From assembly GCA_003313425.1 (NCBI GenBank), contig NHZP01000006.1, positions 124,001 through 188,000 on the forward strand: a DNA stretch of 64,000 nt, read 5' to 3'. Made by a program: the position numbers and the translations under genes. Numbering within the stretch: position 1 is the stretch's first letter; every line of letters begins with the position of its first letter. A model generated the notes under the pieces. The model saw only the letters and a program-made list of their open reading frames with translations. It had not been told where the DNA came from and made no database searches. This stretch comes from Pseudopyrenochaeta lycopersici. Its lineage: Eukaryota; Ascomycota; Dothideomycetes; Pleosporales; Pseudopyrenochaetaceae. Of this stretch, positions 34,963 through 46,924 are shown piece by piece.

Positions 34963-37900
34963 ATGGCGGCTCCTGGTGCACGTATGCGACTAACAGTCGA
35001 GGTTCTTCCTCTTACTGCCGACAATGCTCATGGCCCGCATCGAGCGCAAGCGCTGTCAGCGTTCAAGGGCCGCAAGTTTGCCCTGCCAGTGCAATTGGAA
35101 GACACGTTCGAGCAAGTCTGGGCTCAAATTGAGCAGCGATATAAGAAAAACTATTTAGACGCCCAACAAGCTGCGTGAGTCTTCCCTATAATCATCGAGC
35201 AGTGAATAGACATTGACTGGCGTACAGGGCCTTCACCATCAAAAAACTTCAAGATGCGTATGATTGCGACCTGGACCTGGGCGATACGGTCAGTGCCATC
35301 TTTGAGGGCGAGACAAATCCCTCAATGCGCATTGTCAAGGTCGTGCCTACCTTTGTGAACCGCGACTTCTCGGTCCCAGCCACCTCGAACCTGCTCCCCG
35401 TCCACGCCCAGAAACGCCTTCGGGAGATCAATGCAGAGCATGCGAACAAGAGGCGGCGAGTGGAACAGCCGCAGTTGGGGGGCATACCGGAGGAGCTAGA
35501 TCCTTTACGAGACCAGCCAATTCCAACCACCGAGTCGGAGCGCAGCGGGGACGATAGTGTAGGAGAGGGCGAGCCAAATGGCGCGCGTGCTGGCCAGCGC
35601 TCGAGAAGGTCACACACGGGAGCATCTTTGGTCCTGGTGCACGATGCTCAGACTGGAGGGGCTGAGTTTGGACCTGCCGTCAAGGAAGAATCCCCAGAAC
35701 TCGGTGTGCCACCCGCTCCAAGATCCGCCGGCTCTGCGCTACCAGATCAAACCTTCAAGAAACCATCCATTCCTGCATCAAAAAGGTCGTCTCGCAAGCG
35801 ACACACCTCCAAACGGCGCTCGAAAACGCCCCGCGTACCATCCCAAGAGAGATCAGAGCAACAGATCAGAGACACAGAGCAGGGGGGAAACGGCCCTTCA
35901 ACAGAGGATACAGTAATGCAGGAAGCGACTGCGCAAGACAGCTCCGAAGCAGCTGTTCGTCGATCCTCGGGGCCGACTTCAGAGCCAACTCAAGCTACCC
36001 CTCCCTCTGCGGCAGCGAAACGCAGAGATGTATACGAGGTCCCGAGCTCGCCTGAGTTCGTAAGCAACAGGGCAAAGCAGAAACCAAGAAAGACATATTC
36101 TCACTCTCCACGCACTGCCGATACCATTCAAAAAGAGGTCGATATGCTCAACAGCTCCCGCTTTCGGTCAACCCATGCTCGCACCAACAGCACAGAGCAA
36201 CCCACACCAAATTCCCTATCGAAGAAAGCTCATGCCTTCCAATTACCAGTATCAGATGAAATCGAATCAAGTCAAGAGGAAGCAGGGTCCACGTCGCAGC
36301 GAGAAAATCGTGCAGAGAGTGTGGACAAAGACCCCGACATGACGACGGCATTCCTAGCTAGTGCTGGAGAAGGTCTCCCCAGCAGTACTCAAACGCCTGA
36401 AAGGTCTGCCTCAGGCAAACCAGCCCGACCAGGCAGCTTGAAGAAGCCTTCTAAGAAAACACTGCTTGCTACTCCATCCAGGACCAGGCGGGGTGTGCAG
36501 TTCAACACAGAAACCCCGGCGAAAAGTACAAGAGCTAGAGCAGATTCAGATTCGAAGCAAAGTGTCGTATCGACGCCTGGCTCCACTGATTCTAAGGGCA
36601 GAAAGCGAGATCCGGCCATTCAAGCAAGATTAGACAAGCTAAGAAGTCAAATGAGGGCCTCAGCGAATGTTGTAGTAGAGCAATCTTCGCCACAAAGTTC
36701 CGTGCAGACACACACGGGTTCACGACCAGCTGGTGAAAGTCCTACGGTGAACAGGGGACCGGACAGCCATTCTGAGCCAGTTTCGCAATCCAAAGAACCA
36801 TTATCGACAAAAGCAGCGTCAGTCGAAGCGGTAACAAGCCCTTCAGATGGCGCTGCACGAGTTTCGCTACAACCGCCTCCGTCGCGAACCACGCCCATGA
36901 GAAGTCCGGTCCCGTTGCCAGAGAACGTCAGAGGTCTCACTCCAAATGGGACAACTACTTCCGCGAAAACAAATTCAACGGACGATTCTGAAGTGTTCAA
37001 GAAGCCTGCTCTAAAGCTGTGGAACAATCGAGTTCGTGGTAATTCCTCAGATAGACGTGGTTCAGGCTCGTCTGACTCGAGAACTACCCCCTTACGGACT
37101 GAGGTACTCATGGTTAACAACGTCGAGCCTTCTGTCAATCCTGACACCAAGGAAACCTCGAGGCGATTGTCTGGCTCTAGTGAAGCGAGTCGCACTTCAG
37201 TTAGAACCGAAGTTCCACTCCCAGAAAACGTACGAAGTTTGCGCAGCAACAGCAGTATGCAGAAGTCCTCTCTACTGAATGGTAGCAACCCCGCACTTAA
37301 AAAGGATGCCCCTACTCCAGTACCGGCACCTACAAAGCGACGTGGCCGCCAGCCAAAGAATGCTGGTTCTGTCTCAACCCAAGCCCCAGTCACAACGCAA
37401 GCAAGTCAGCCCGTTCCGGAAGTCGAGCCAGCCAGCCCTAATCCCGCGCACGATCCTGCCCCGGTCGCAACGCCAGCAAGTCAGCCCGCTCCGGAAGCCG
37501 AACCAGCCAGCTCTGTTCCTGACCCAGATCCTGCTGATGAGGAAGATGCAGAAGAGGCCATTGTCATTTCCAGTCGTGAGCCGACTTCGTCAGACGTTTC
37601 TGATTCGGACGAGGAAGGACTACAGGAACACTCGATGGAGACTTCGAAAGAAACTAGCAAGCTTTCCGCGTCAGAAGAGCAGAGAAAAGATCTAGAACAA
37701 GACAACATAGGCAATGCTGAGATAACGCAGCCACAAATCCTCAAATCAGCCGTTGTTGACACGGAGCTTTCTGAGAAAGATACCACTCCATGGACCTCGC
37801 AAGGGTGGGATTTTGGCGGCCTCAAACAATCGAATGGTGTGATTTATAAGCTCGCCGAAGATGCCAGACCAGAAGTCCGCGTGCCTATATCGCCTGAAGC

Positions 37901-38654
37901 AGGCCCTGGTGGTGTTGGGGATGAGTTGGCAGACCAGGCAGTCGAAGCGAACGGCAGGTCAAGATCAGCAAGTGCTGCTGTCTCGACAAGATCTTCACCA
38001 GCTGTATCACGCCGACCAGCACGATTTCTGAGCCATTCGCCCACGCCTGAATCCTCGGAAAGCGAAAGTGAATCAGATGAAAATTCGGCTGCGGCTTCCG
38101 AAGATACGCCTCCTCCCAAGGATGACAAAGTGGAAGACAGCGACAGTGACTCCTCATCTGACAGTGATGAGTCTGAGGCAGGAGACGAAGACGCGGAAAT
38201 GCAGGATGCTCCAGTTGAGCTGGTACCCGTTTCCACCGCAGAATCAAATGGGGTCGTAATACCGTCTTCTCCGCCGCATCTTACCAATCCTCCAACCTCA
38301 ACACCTCTAGTCCCAGAGACCAGCCAAATTGCGCCTTCGCAAATCAATCCACATGCCTTTCACAGAACACCAGTTCCCTTGCCACCACCGTCCCAACCGC
38401 GTTCCTCTCAATCCGTCTCTGCACAAGCAGCTGCCCGCCGGCCTACCGCACGTTATGCCGGCTTTCGTACATTGAGAGAGCAATTAGCGGATGCACAGAC
38501 TACACCTAAAGCAACACAGAGCAGGACATACGATCCGCGGACGATGAGCCTAGGAAAACTGGCAGCGAAAGCGAAGTCGGGCGCAGTAACTGGAAACGAT
38601 GATGAAAGCAGTGAAGAGGAGAGTAGCAGTAGTAGCAGCAGCGACAGTGATTGA
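34963..38654 (+). CDS. Net1/Dnt1-like nucleolar protein (Cdc14-binding-protein N-terminal domain)
   Basis: Exons 34963-35174 and 35228-38654 are joined by a 53-nt intron (GTGAGT..GTACAG, phase 2), giving 1212 aa. Residues about 8-110 form a ubiquitin-like/SUMO-like fold region: RLTVEVLPLTADN, KFALPVQLEDTFEQVWAQIE, FTIKKLQDAYDCDLDLGDTV, MRIVKVVPTF. It matches the N-terminal domain of yeast Net1/Cfi1 and fission-yeast Dnt1, which tether or restrain Cdc14-type phosphatase in the nucleolus. The remaining 1100 residues are disordered, rich in Ser, Pro, Thr and Glu. They include repeated short motifs (VPLPENVR appears twice, with a related variant) and a Ser/Asp-rich acidic end (SSEEESSSSSSSDSD). 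Such tails are typical CK2/CDK substrates. Assignment rests mainly on the N-terminal domain; the downstream part is not alignable by eye. Confidence 0.72.
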
Positions 38655-38778
38655 ATGACCTGGAAGTGGAGTCTCAAAGATGTCTTTTGTTATGGGTTGT
38701 TATCTGCTTTGGTGTATTGGGAGTCACGCACGCTACTTGAGATGGTGAAACTTCGGTTTTGCAGAGAACGGGGGATAT

Positions 38779-38784
<6 letters not shown>

Positions 38785-38822
<38 letters not shown>
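38785..38822 (+). repeat. Poly-T tract, 38 bases
   Basis: An uninterrupted run of T lies about 130 bases after the Net1-like stop codon. Its exact length may be a sequencing estimate. On the plus strand it is in the 3' flank of the Net1-like gene. Confidence 0.95.
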
Positions 38823-38823
<1 letters not shown>

Positions 38824-39254
38824 GAAGACATCGCGATGCGCCGCTCTCGTTGGACGTGGACAATACCCACGCACTGTTTGAATATATGTTTATGATAGTA
38901 TTGGGTATATTCTCTACACAGCAATGCGTATGTTTGAGTTGTCGATACATGTTACACAATGTTCACAAGTGTTGAGAGTGATCAAGGTGAATGTGGGCGT
39001 AATAACGTGACGGCTGACTTGAAATATTGAGAGTGCTTGGTGTGTTGATTGCCTCATCTGGAAGAAAGGACCTGTGTGACATAATGACAAGAAAAAGGGG
39101 ACGAAGCCATCGATGTTAAGAGTATCACTCGGGGCATAGTTAGCTGCTACGATGGCTTTGAATATCAAGCAGTGGGATATAAAATCCAGTGGACTACGGT
39201 GGTGAAGTGGTTTCCCATGAATAAACTTCAAGGCTTATCATTGGAGATCTGTAG

Positions 39255-39509
39255 TTACACTTGACATTATTTGAGGACCTGGCACAAGCGTACGAAGCAA
39301 GAATAAAAAGGGGTGGCTCGGGAGATGCATCAGTGGAACAGATTATGAAATGCGGTGAGAACAGGCGCTTCCGCTATGCTGTATATAATTTTTTGTCAAA
39401 AGAGTTAAAATCTGTGAAAAGAGAAGACATGTGGTTTGCTGTTTGTAAAGGCTTGGATTTTCATGTACTACAGCACACAATTCAGGGAAGCACAGACATT
39501 GAAGTCTAA
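39255..39509 (+). other. Orphan exon-like open frame without ATG
   Basis: About 84 codons are open from just after a stop at 39252-39254 to TAA at 39507-39509. They have balanced, protein-like composition (LFEDLAQAYEARIKRGG, FRYAVYNFLSKELKSVKRED, MWFAVCKGLDFHVLQ). The 5' edge follows TAG, which could be an acceptor, so this may be the last exon of a small gene or a fragment of a lost one. No family was recognised and no upstream exon was found. Confidence 0.3.
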
Positions 39510-40203
39510 ATTATTTGTTGACAAACATCCTTGTAGCATCTTGAATCTCGTGCATCAAATTGATGTTCATGGAATTAAATGATACGAAGATCTTCGCGGA
39601 TCAGCCGGGTAGATACGCACGTCAGCATGGTATTTTTGATTTCGGCCGGCATCGTTATACCGTAGGGGCCCAGGACTCATATTAGCATGTTACTTCAGGG
39701 CAACGTCACAAAAAGGATAACGCTTACCATCTTGCGAACATTAAACGCCAAAAAACCACTCGATTTTCTCCCTACTGTGGTTGTTGGCCATAGCTGGATG
39801 CATCAATGTATCTACGTCGAAATGACATCTGACGAGCAGCACCCAAGCAGTCGGAAGATGAGGATAACCATGATCTAACCCGACTTCTCATTACCCCTGC
39901 AAATCTAAATTCCGTGTCACGTGCCTTAATAGATCACATTGCATTGACACTCTTACTGATCGATGGAATTCACCAATTAGAGCATGTGAGGAGTGCAGCA
40001 CAAATTGCCAGGAGACAACACATGAAGATTACTAGGGTATCGTAGTCGAAGACCGAAAACAGACTATGCCACCACTCCCCATCCCCTGTACAACCGTAGC
40101 CAAAAACGAATAAATACAAACGAAATGCGCAAAGCGCGGTGTTCCAATTTTGGTTCAAACTTCCTTTTAGCAGTCTTTTCGCAAGTTGGAGTACTCGTTT
40201 TGA

Positions 40204-40813
40204 TTATGCCTTCTGTCCTGGCATGACCATTTGTGCGCCGCCAGTGTACTGCTGGTCGACAACACCTCCTTGGCCATCGCCCAGGAGAGCCTTGGATTCC
40301 TTCTCGGCCTGCACGATGGTGCAGCATAGACAGCATGCTGACTTGACGAGGTCGTTGACGCAGGAGCCCTCAAGGCCGTGCTTTTCGCGTAGCTCGGCGG
40401 ATTGCACGGCTTGCATCAGGAAGGAGGCGCCGATGCAGGAGGAGAGGTAGAAGAGAATGCACTTGGAGGTGTTAGTTGGGATGGTGTGGATGAAATGGCA
40501 GGGGATAGGACGTACAGATGTGTTGACTGGTTCGTAGGTAGACATATCGCCATTATGCTCCATGCGGTGATATGTCTTTCCGAACGTAACACAGGGGACG
40601 CAGCAAGTGATGCAGCCTAAGTCTCTCATTAGCCAACAGCACATATACCAACTCATGGAAATACATACAGAGATCTGGCGGGGAGAAGCATCCCCAGAGA
40701 CTCGCAGTCCATGGCTTGCCCGTCGTCTTGGAGCTCAACTTGCCACCCTCAAGGCTGCGGTTGGCCTTGCCCTTCCAATTCTGGATAACATTGCTGTCGA
40801 TGAGGCCAGACAT
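40204..40813 (-). CDS. PLAC8 (Cys-rich) family protein
   Basis: Minus strand. Exons 40813-40669, 40616-40516 and 40461-40204 give 167 aa. The introns are 52 nt (GTATGT..ACTTAG) and 54 nt (GTACGT..CTAACACCTCCAAG). The PLAC8 signature is built across the first splice: GCFSPPDLC then CCITCCVPCVTFGKTYHRME. A second cysteine cluster (SACCLCCTIVQAEKE) is in exon 3, together with a hydrophobic stretch (CILFYLSSCIGASFLMQAV). PLAC8 proteins include plant cell-number/cadmium-resistance factors and fungal plasma-membrane proteins linked to ion homeostasis; the exact role here is unknown. The C-terminus is a Gly/Gln-rich tail. Confidence 0.9.
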
Positions 40814-42310
40814 GTTGTCTTAACGATAACGATAACGTCGAGGTGTAGTGAAGTGAAGAACGGAACCGAAGCGGTGATCGATAGAATGAAAAGAGCGACG
40901 AGAAAAAGTAAACTCTTTTCTGAAAAAAGTGCGAAAGAAGACGACTCAAATGTATCACACTTACACACTTTTCTTTTTCCCTTTCCCTCCACAGCGCCCC
41001 CGTCCTTTAAATGCACACACCCCCTTGTCGAATCTCGCCTGCAACAACCAAACACATCGCCCACCAGCATGCCGAACCAAGCCCCGCCAAAAAAAAACAC
41101 AGACACGACCCGGCCTAACCCAACGCCATCTTACTATGGTACATCTCCACCTGGGCCGCGTCCCCAGCTCGGGCTCGTGTCGCGCTCGCACAAGGCAGCG
41201 AGCGGACGTTTGAATACGCTTGACGGAAAGCGTGCCGGCGAATCAGGCGGGACGCTGAATTCCTACGCGAGGGCGGGCGCAAAGCTTGTTTGCGTGACCG
41301 GTGGCTGTGGGGTTCAGCTGTGCGGGCGGGCAGGCGCGGATTGGGCGGAGATGGGGATGTGCGCCACGGTAAGCGAGTGGAGATGAGAGGTAGATGGTGA
41401 GAGATGAACGAGAAGGGCTGAGAATTTTTTTTCGTTTTGGGAGCGAGGGAGGTTATAAATAGATGGATCGGTGATGGAGTGCACTTTCGATGAGGAATTT
41501 TCAATGAGGAATATGGAATGGAGTATGAAAGGGGTGGTGTTGTGAGAAGTTAGTATTGATCATATTCACGCTGTACAGTTCACGCGGATTGGGATGGTGG
41601 TTTTGCTTTAGGTTTTGGACATTTCAGCTCAGACTTGGCAAACAACAAAAAAGGGGTGACAAGAGCCCAACGGAAGTTTCCATGGCCAAATAGGCTGCAT
41701 ATCAGCCTCAACTCTAGGCAGACAAGTTGGTGCAGATCACGAAGTACGAAAGACGAAACGAGCTCCTGGCCCCCAAATCAGAGCCAAGGGGCAGTGTCTC
41801 AGTCAACATGTGAAGCCCAATAGATAAGAGTCCAAAATCCATGCATTGCCTATCTGGCTCCTATTCTCAAATTCCCCTTGCACAACCCAGCCTTGTGTCG
41901 CGTCGTTCCAATACCATCATAGCCGATACATTGCGAGCGCTAAAACCGCCCGTAACAAAAGGTTTCCAACGCGAAAAAAATAATGAACAGAGACGGGATA
42001 TCTCAGCGAAGGTGGAACGCTATGCGAATGCCAATGCCAATGACAAAGCCAGGTCGCCAAAACGAACAATAAACGTGCCTGTGGTGAGCAGGCGGGTATG
42101 CGAAGTGAATTAAAAACCCAGAGATGCAACAAACGCTGCTCCCTATTCCAAACGCCAATGTGTCTGCTGTTGCAAATTACGCTGTACATGATGAATAGGA
42201 GGTAATGGCAGAGCCCATAGATCCGGTCTTGGGTCCTGAATTAAGAATCAAAAATTAGGAGAAGTTTAGATCGTAGCTGCGGTTCGGTCATGGTTGTTGC
42301 GGAAGCTTAT
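40814..42310. other. 1.5-kb region: PLAC8 promoter and RhoGAP 3' flank
   Basis: A plus-strand open frame of 259 codons (40607-41386) begins antisense to the PLAC8 gene and has random composition beyond it, so it was not called. Pyrimidine-rich sequence upstream of 40813 (on the minus strand) fits the PLAC8 leader. Nothing else was recognised. Confidence 0.5.
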
Positions 42311-45300
42311 TCAGTCGAACGCAGTCTCTTCTCGCACCATTAGAGGGTTTTGTCGCTGATCCATACGTTGATCCATGCGATTAGGTGGGGGGTTGGAGCC
42401 GCTTCCTTTGCGTTGGCCTCCCATGCCCATCTGCATAAGTAGCATACCGCTCTCTCGTCGTCGCTGTCGTTGGTCTCTTGCGCTGCCAGATTGAATAGCG
42501 CCATTGAGACTTCCATACCCTTCTCCCTGATATGGTTGTTCGTAAGCCGGTGCGTCATAACTCGGGCGGAGAGGGATGAAACCAGAGTCATAGCCGCCGT
42601 ACTGGGCTTGCTGTTGCTGCTGTGGAGGCTGCGGGGGCGGGTAATTTGGAGCAACGTTGGCTTGGAAGTTGGGTGGTGGCCGGTCGTATCGCTGCTGAAA
42701 GGTAGTCTCGTTGTATGCAGGCGTCGGGATGTCCGAAAACATCTGCCGCCTAGGAGAACGGATGGCATCGTCTCCCAGGTTCGCCGTATTGTTGCGTATC
42801 TCGTGAATCGGAGAGCTCGCTTCGTCAATAGCTGCGCCGAATATGTCCGCGTAATCGGTAAGGAAGAAGGATATGAGAGGAGCCGGGATATTAAGAGTAG
42901 GAGCAAAGACGATGCCCACATTCCTGACAGTCATCTTGTTCACCGCCGCATTTTCAACAATCTCGATTAAGAATGATGACAGGTGACGTAGAAGCTCGAA
43001 GTTGGCCCTGGGCAGCTTGTGCACGAGGACATTGAACGTTTGGATCTTCTTGCTGCGTTCATCCATGTCTGGTCCATGTTAGTGGATAGTGAGCATAGCA
43101 AGGTTGAGGTACTTACCAAGGACTTTTAGGAAGTCGAGATGCAGTTCTCGGGTCAGGATAGAAGCTGGAAGCTCTCGTAAATACAGCTTGAGCAGCGAGG
43201 CAATCGCATGAACATCGTAATACTGCCCTTCCAGCAGTCTGATATCGCCTTCATTGTTGAAGCGATCGCGCAGGCCTTTGATGACGATATTGGACCCACT
43301 AAGCCGAAAGATGCCCTCCTCGCTTGTTGCTTGCTTGACCTTGAGATACTCCAAGCATCGATAGACGACAGCTGGCAGCGGTACAGTGACACCGGCAGGC
43401 TGAGTAAACTCGACAGCTTCTTGGAGAGTAATGCCGAAGATACTGCGGTTGGGGGGCAGCACTCGTTGTTCCACGGTGGGCTGGAATTGGTTACCAATTT
43501 GGACAGGAACAAGGTCGTTAGAACCGCGACCCCTGAAGCCAAAAATGCTGCGTTTCTTATCCTTGACGGCCGTAGGTCCAGGTGCCAGCTTGTTGCCCCA
43601 GTTTCCGACGTCTCTGATTGGTCCTCCATTGCTGGGGCCGGAAATCGCGGGATAGTGGCCAAGCGCGTCTTGGGAGAAGGATGAGTTCTTGGGTGACCCT
43701 CGCGACGGTTTCACTCCCATGGCTTCTCGATGATTGGGTCCACGGACAGGTGCTTCAGCCGCGACAGTATCGTCATAGCTGAGACCTTGCAGTCGATCCT
43801 GGTTGTCAACATCGGGGCTATCTTTCCGCTGAGAGCGGGCCGAGTCTTGACTGGGTTGTTGCTTTTGCAAACGTCCTGTCGGCGCGGCTTGAACCTCGGT
43901 GGGCGATGTTTCCTCTTGATAGTCAACATGTTGCAACAGAGCGTCGACCCATGCATCTCGCTCCTCGTCATTCTCTGCGCAAAGCACGTGACGTACTAAA
44001 CTGGTCGAGTCTTTCCTCTTTGGTTCGAGGATAAGAAAAGCATGGCGATATTGGTTGTCTTCCGAGTCATCTCGTCGCTGTGGCGACTGGTTAGATTGCT
44101 GTTGTGATTGCTTGCCAATCTGAGCGTTCTGCAGCTTGATGGTACCCAGGTGAGCACCACCTTCAGACTCGTAGTATCTGAATTCAGGCCCGTCAAGGAC
44201 AAAGAAGCGGGCCTTCCAACCACCAAAGTTTTTGCCGCGCTTGGTCAGATATCCCTCCTTCCGTTGACGAGTCTTTGGTGCAGATACGGCTGGGCCTGCG
44301 GTCGGCTCTGGTGCTAGTCTATCGCCGGCTTGTGCGCCAATCACGTCAGCGGAGAGATATTCGCAGACAATCAAGGCTGTCTTTTCGTTCATGGGTGTCT
44401 CCAACATGACATCGAAGTATTGGTTGAGCGCAACCCTCCTAGCGTCGATCCGGGCAGGGGCATGCCCACTGAAGAGCGCCCGTTCAGGAAGTCTACCGTG
44501 GAAGTCACACAACGATCTCAGCTGGGCATCAAGCGTGGGCAGTGTGGCAATTGTCTTTTCCACACGCCAAAGCTGCTTGTTGTCGGAACGAGCGTAGACG
44601 GCGAGGATGAAGACAGGGTCCTCTTCTTGCGGCTTTGGAGCGAGGAAGCTCAGGCGAGAGGGTCGAAGGCGGGATGAGAAGACCTTGACCTCAATGGAAG
44701 GCAGAGCATTGGGTGGAAGTAAAAGGCCCGGATAAAGGTCCGAGACCAGACCACGATAGACATGCTCTGCGTCTGAAACATCGTTCACAGTGCTTGGGTC
44801 GGCGTCTGGACTAGGCTGCGCATTGGGCACCTTGAGGAAATCCGTGGGTGCGCTGATGGTTGGCTGGGTAGGTTTCTGGGTCTGAGTCGGTGGAGGGGAC
44901 TGATATGACTGCGGTGTGTTGGGCGGCAGTGGGACGGCTGGCTGCAGTGGTCGCGCTTGGTGGACCATGGCGCTAGGGGACATGGGTGGGGAAGCCAAGG
45001 TTTGTTTAGGGTTTCTTGGCAACGGCGACCCTAGTGGTCTATCGCCGGGACGGGGGCTAGAGGGGAGGCCGGGACTCATTAGCGGCGACGAGAGCGAGGC
45101 GACGCTGCGGTTGGCCATCATGGAGCTGTCTGAGGTGGCAGGGCTGAGCATTGCATTCAGAGAGTTTGCGGGGGGATGGCGAGGAGAAAGGGGAAGGCCA
45201 GCCTGGAGGGGGTTGAACAGGCGGGGTGACAGGGGCACTGCGGCGGCCTGCTCATTTACTGAAGCGTCGGCGGGCGGCGTAGTCTGCTTGCCTTTGCTTT

Positions 45301-46924
45301 CGCTCTTCTTCTTTTTCGACTTGCTTCGCGCGCTTTCCTCCTGGGAGTACATGGCTTCGCGCACGCGGTCGTCATCCTCGCGCGTCTTTCTCCGGCCGCG
45401 CTCGACGATGATGGGGATCTCGTCGACTTCCAACGTGTCGTCGTAGTCAGAGTCGTCGTCGTCATCGTTGCCGCCGCCGCCGCCGCCGTGGACGGCCTGG
45501 TGGAGGTGGGCACTGGTGGTTGCCGGCTTGGACAGGTTGAGAGGAGCGGGTGGGGCCTTCCGCAGTGGTTGCGCCGGCTTGCGTGGCGGGGACTCGAATC
45601 CATCGCCGCCGATGACAGGCGTTGCTTGTATTAGTGAGATCTGCGGGGGCTGCAGTTGCGCTGCGGCAGATGACGCTGGCGCGTCTGACGGCTTTTGGGG
45701 CGGGGTGCGCGGCTTGGAGGGCTGGCGGGGAGTGTGCGAGGCATGGCCGCCGTCCAGCACGGCCGTGTCGAGGCCGAGGCCTCTGGCGCCGATGTTGAGC
45801 GGCTTCACGGAATAGTCGGTCGGGGAGTTGACGCTGGAGGTGGGCTGGGAGGCCGTGTGCGTCTCTGAGGAATGCGAGGGCGACTGTGCGAGCTGCGAGT
45901 CTGGGATCAGGTGGGGTGGTGGTGGCGGCGGGTGTTCTTGTGTCAGCGGTGACGTCTTGTGCTCGACGGGCCGGCGGTCGTCGGGTCGCTCGCTGAGGGC
46001 GGGCGACTGGCTGGTCTCGCGTTCCACGACAGAGTCAAACGTGTCGGAGCGTTGCAGTGCACCGGGCACGGGCGGCGCCTGGTCGGCCTGCTCCTTGACC
46101 TTCTTGCGGTAGCGGTCCTTGTCTTTGAGGGCGCGCTCGAGGTCCTTTTGCAGGCCGATGATCATGGCGCGCTGCTTCTCGACCAGGCGCCAGAGCTGGG
46201 CGTTGTGGCTGGAGGTGCTCTGCTTCTCTCGCCACAGCGCGAGCATGGCGGCCTCGGGCGAGCCTGCAGCGGCCACCAGGCTGCTCATGTCGGGCGGGTT
46301 CGCCGTGTGGGCGTCCTGGGAGGGGCGGTAGCCATGGCTGGCGGGGGGTCGGTTCTGCGAGGCACTCGACGACAGCGACGAGGCGGCCGAGTCTATCGAG
46401 GGGTTGCGGGCGGGCGCCGTGGGCCGCGTCGTCTCTGGGCGGCCCGGCCGCGAGGGCGGAGGCATGGTGACGGGCGACGCTGGAGGGGAGATGCCGGCGG
46501 ACGAGGCGTGTCGTAGCTGGGCATACGCAGACGGCCGTGTCGGCTGGGTGAAGGTGGTGGTGGGCGGGGTGGGCGGGTGAGCTGGCTTCGGGGTGTGGTG
46601 CTCTTCCTCGGCCAGCAGAGCGTCGAGCTTCTCGCGCGGCGAGCGTGGTTCGCCGTGATAGGGTAGGGCCTCGTAGGCGTAGGCCGCTCCAGCGGCGGGC
46701 GGTGGGTGCAGCGGGCTCGGGGCGGCCTTGCGACGTCGTGGACTCTGCTGCTCCGCGTCTGCTGTGGCCGGCACGTCGAGGGAGCGCGTCGAGTCGCGGA
46801 GGGCGCGAATGCTGTCGGCGAGCGACGGCGAGGGCAAGGGGCGCAAGGGCGACGAGAGGCGGGAGTCGGTGGAGGAGACGAGTGCTGGGTTGCCGTCGTG
46901 GACCATTGCTGCTTCGGCACTCAT
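42311..46924 (-). CDS. PX-PH-RhoGAP protein (Bem3-like Cdc42 GTPase-activating protein)
   Basis: Minus strand, exons 46924-43117 and 43068-42311, joined by a 48-nt intron (GTAAGT..GACCAG, phase 1) to give 1521 aa. A long disordered, Pro/Ser-rich N-terminal half contains one coiled-coil (about residues 230-280). It is followed by a PX domain (about 735-865, phosphoinositide binding), a PH domain (about 885-1000; KEGYLTKRGKNFGGWKARFF) and a RhoGAP domain (about 1160-1340). The RhoGAP domain shows GIFRLSG with the arginine finger, YYDVHAIASLLKLYLRELP, and NVGIVFAPTLNIP completed by exon 2. The order PX-PH-RhoGAP is that of yeast Bem3, which stimulates GTP hydrolysis by Cdc42 at sites of polarised growth. 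The C-terminus is disordered with a short Gln run (near 42625) and an MDQRMDQRQN repeat. Confidence 0.92.

Larger units (their letters stand above)
38655..40203. other. Intergenic region with an orphan open fragment
   Basis: It includes the poly-T tract and a coding-like fragment at 39255-39509 (listed separately). Otherwise no gene was seen. The right end is the 3' flank of the PLAC8 gene. Confidence 0.5.

Noticed and set aside
36647..37393. 248-codon minus-strand open frame
   Set aside because: It is antisense to the Net1-like gene. It shows no domain, and its composition mirrors the repetitive Ser/Pro-rich coding strand.
40607..41386. 259-codon plus-strand open frame
   Set aside because: Its first part is antisense to the spliced PLAC8 gene, and the remainder has random composition.
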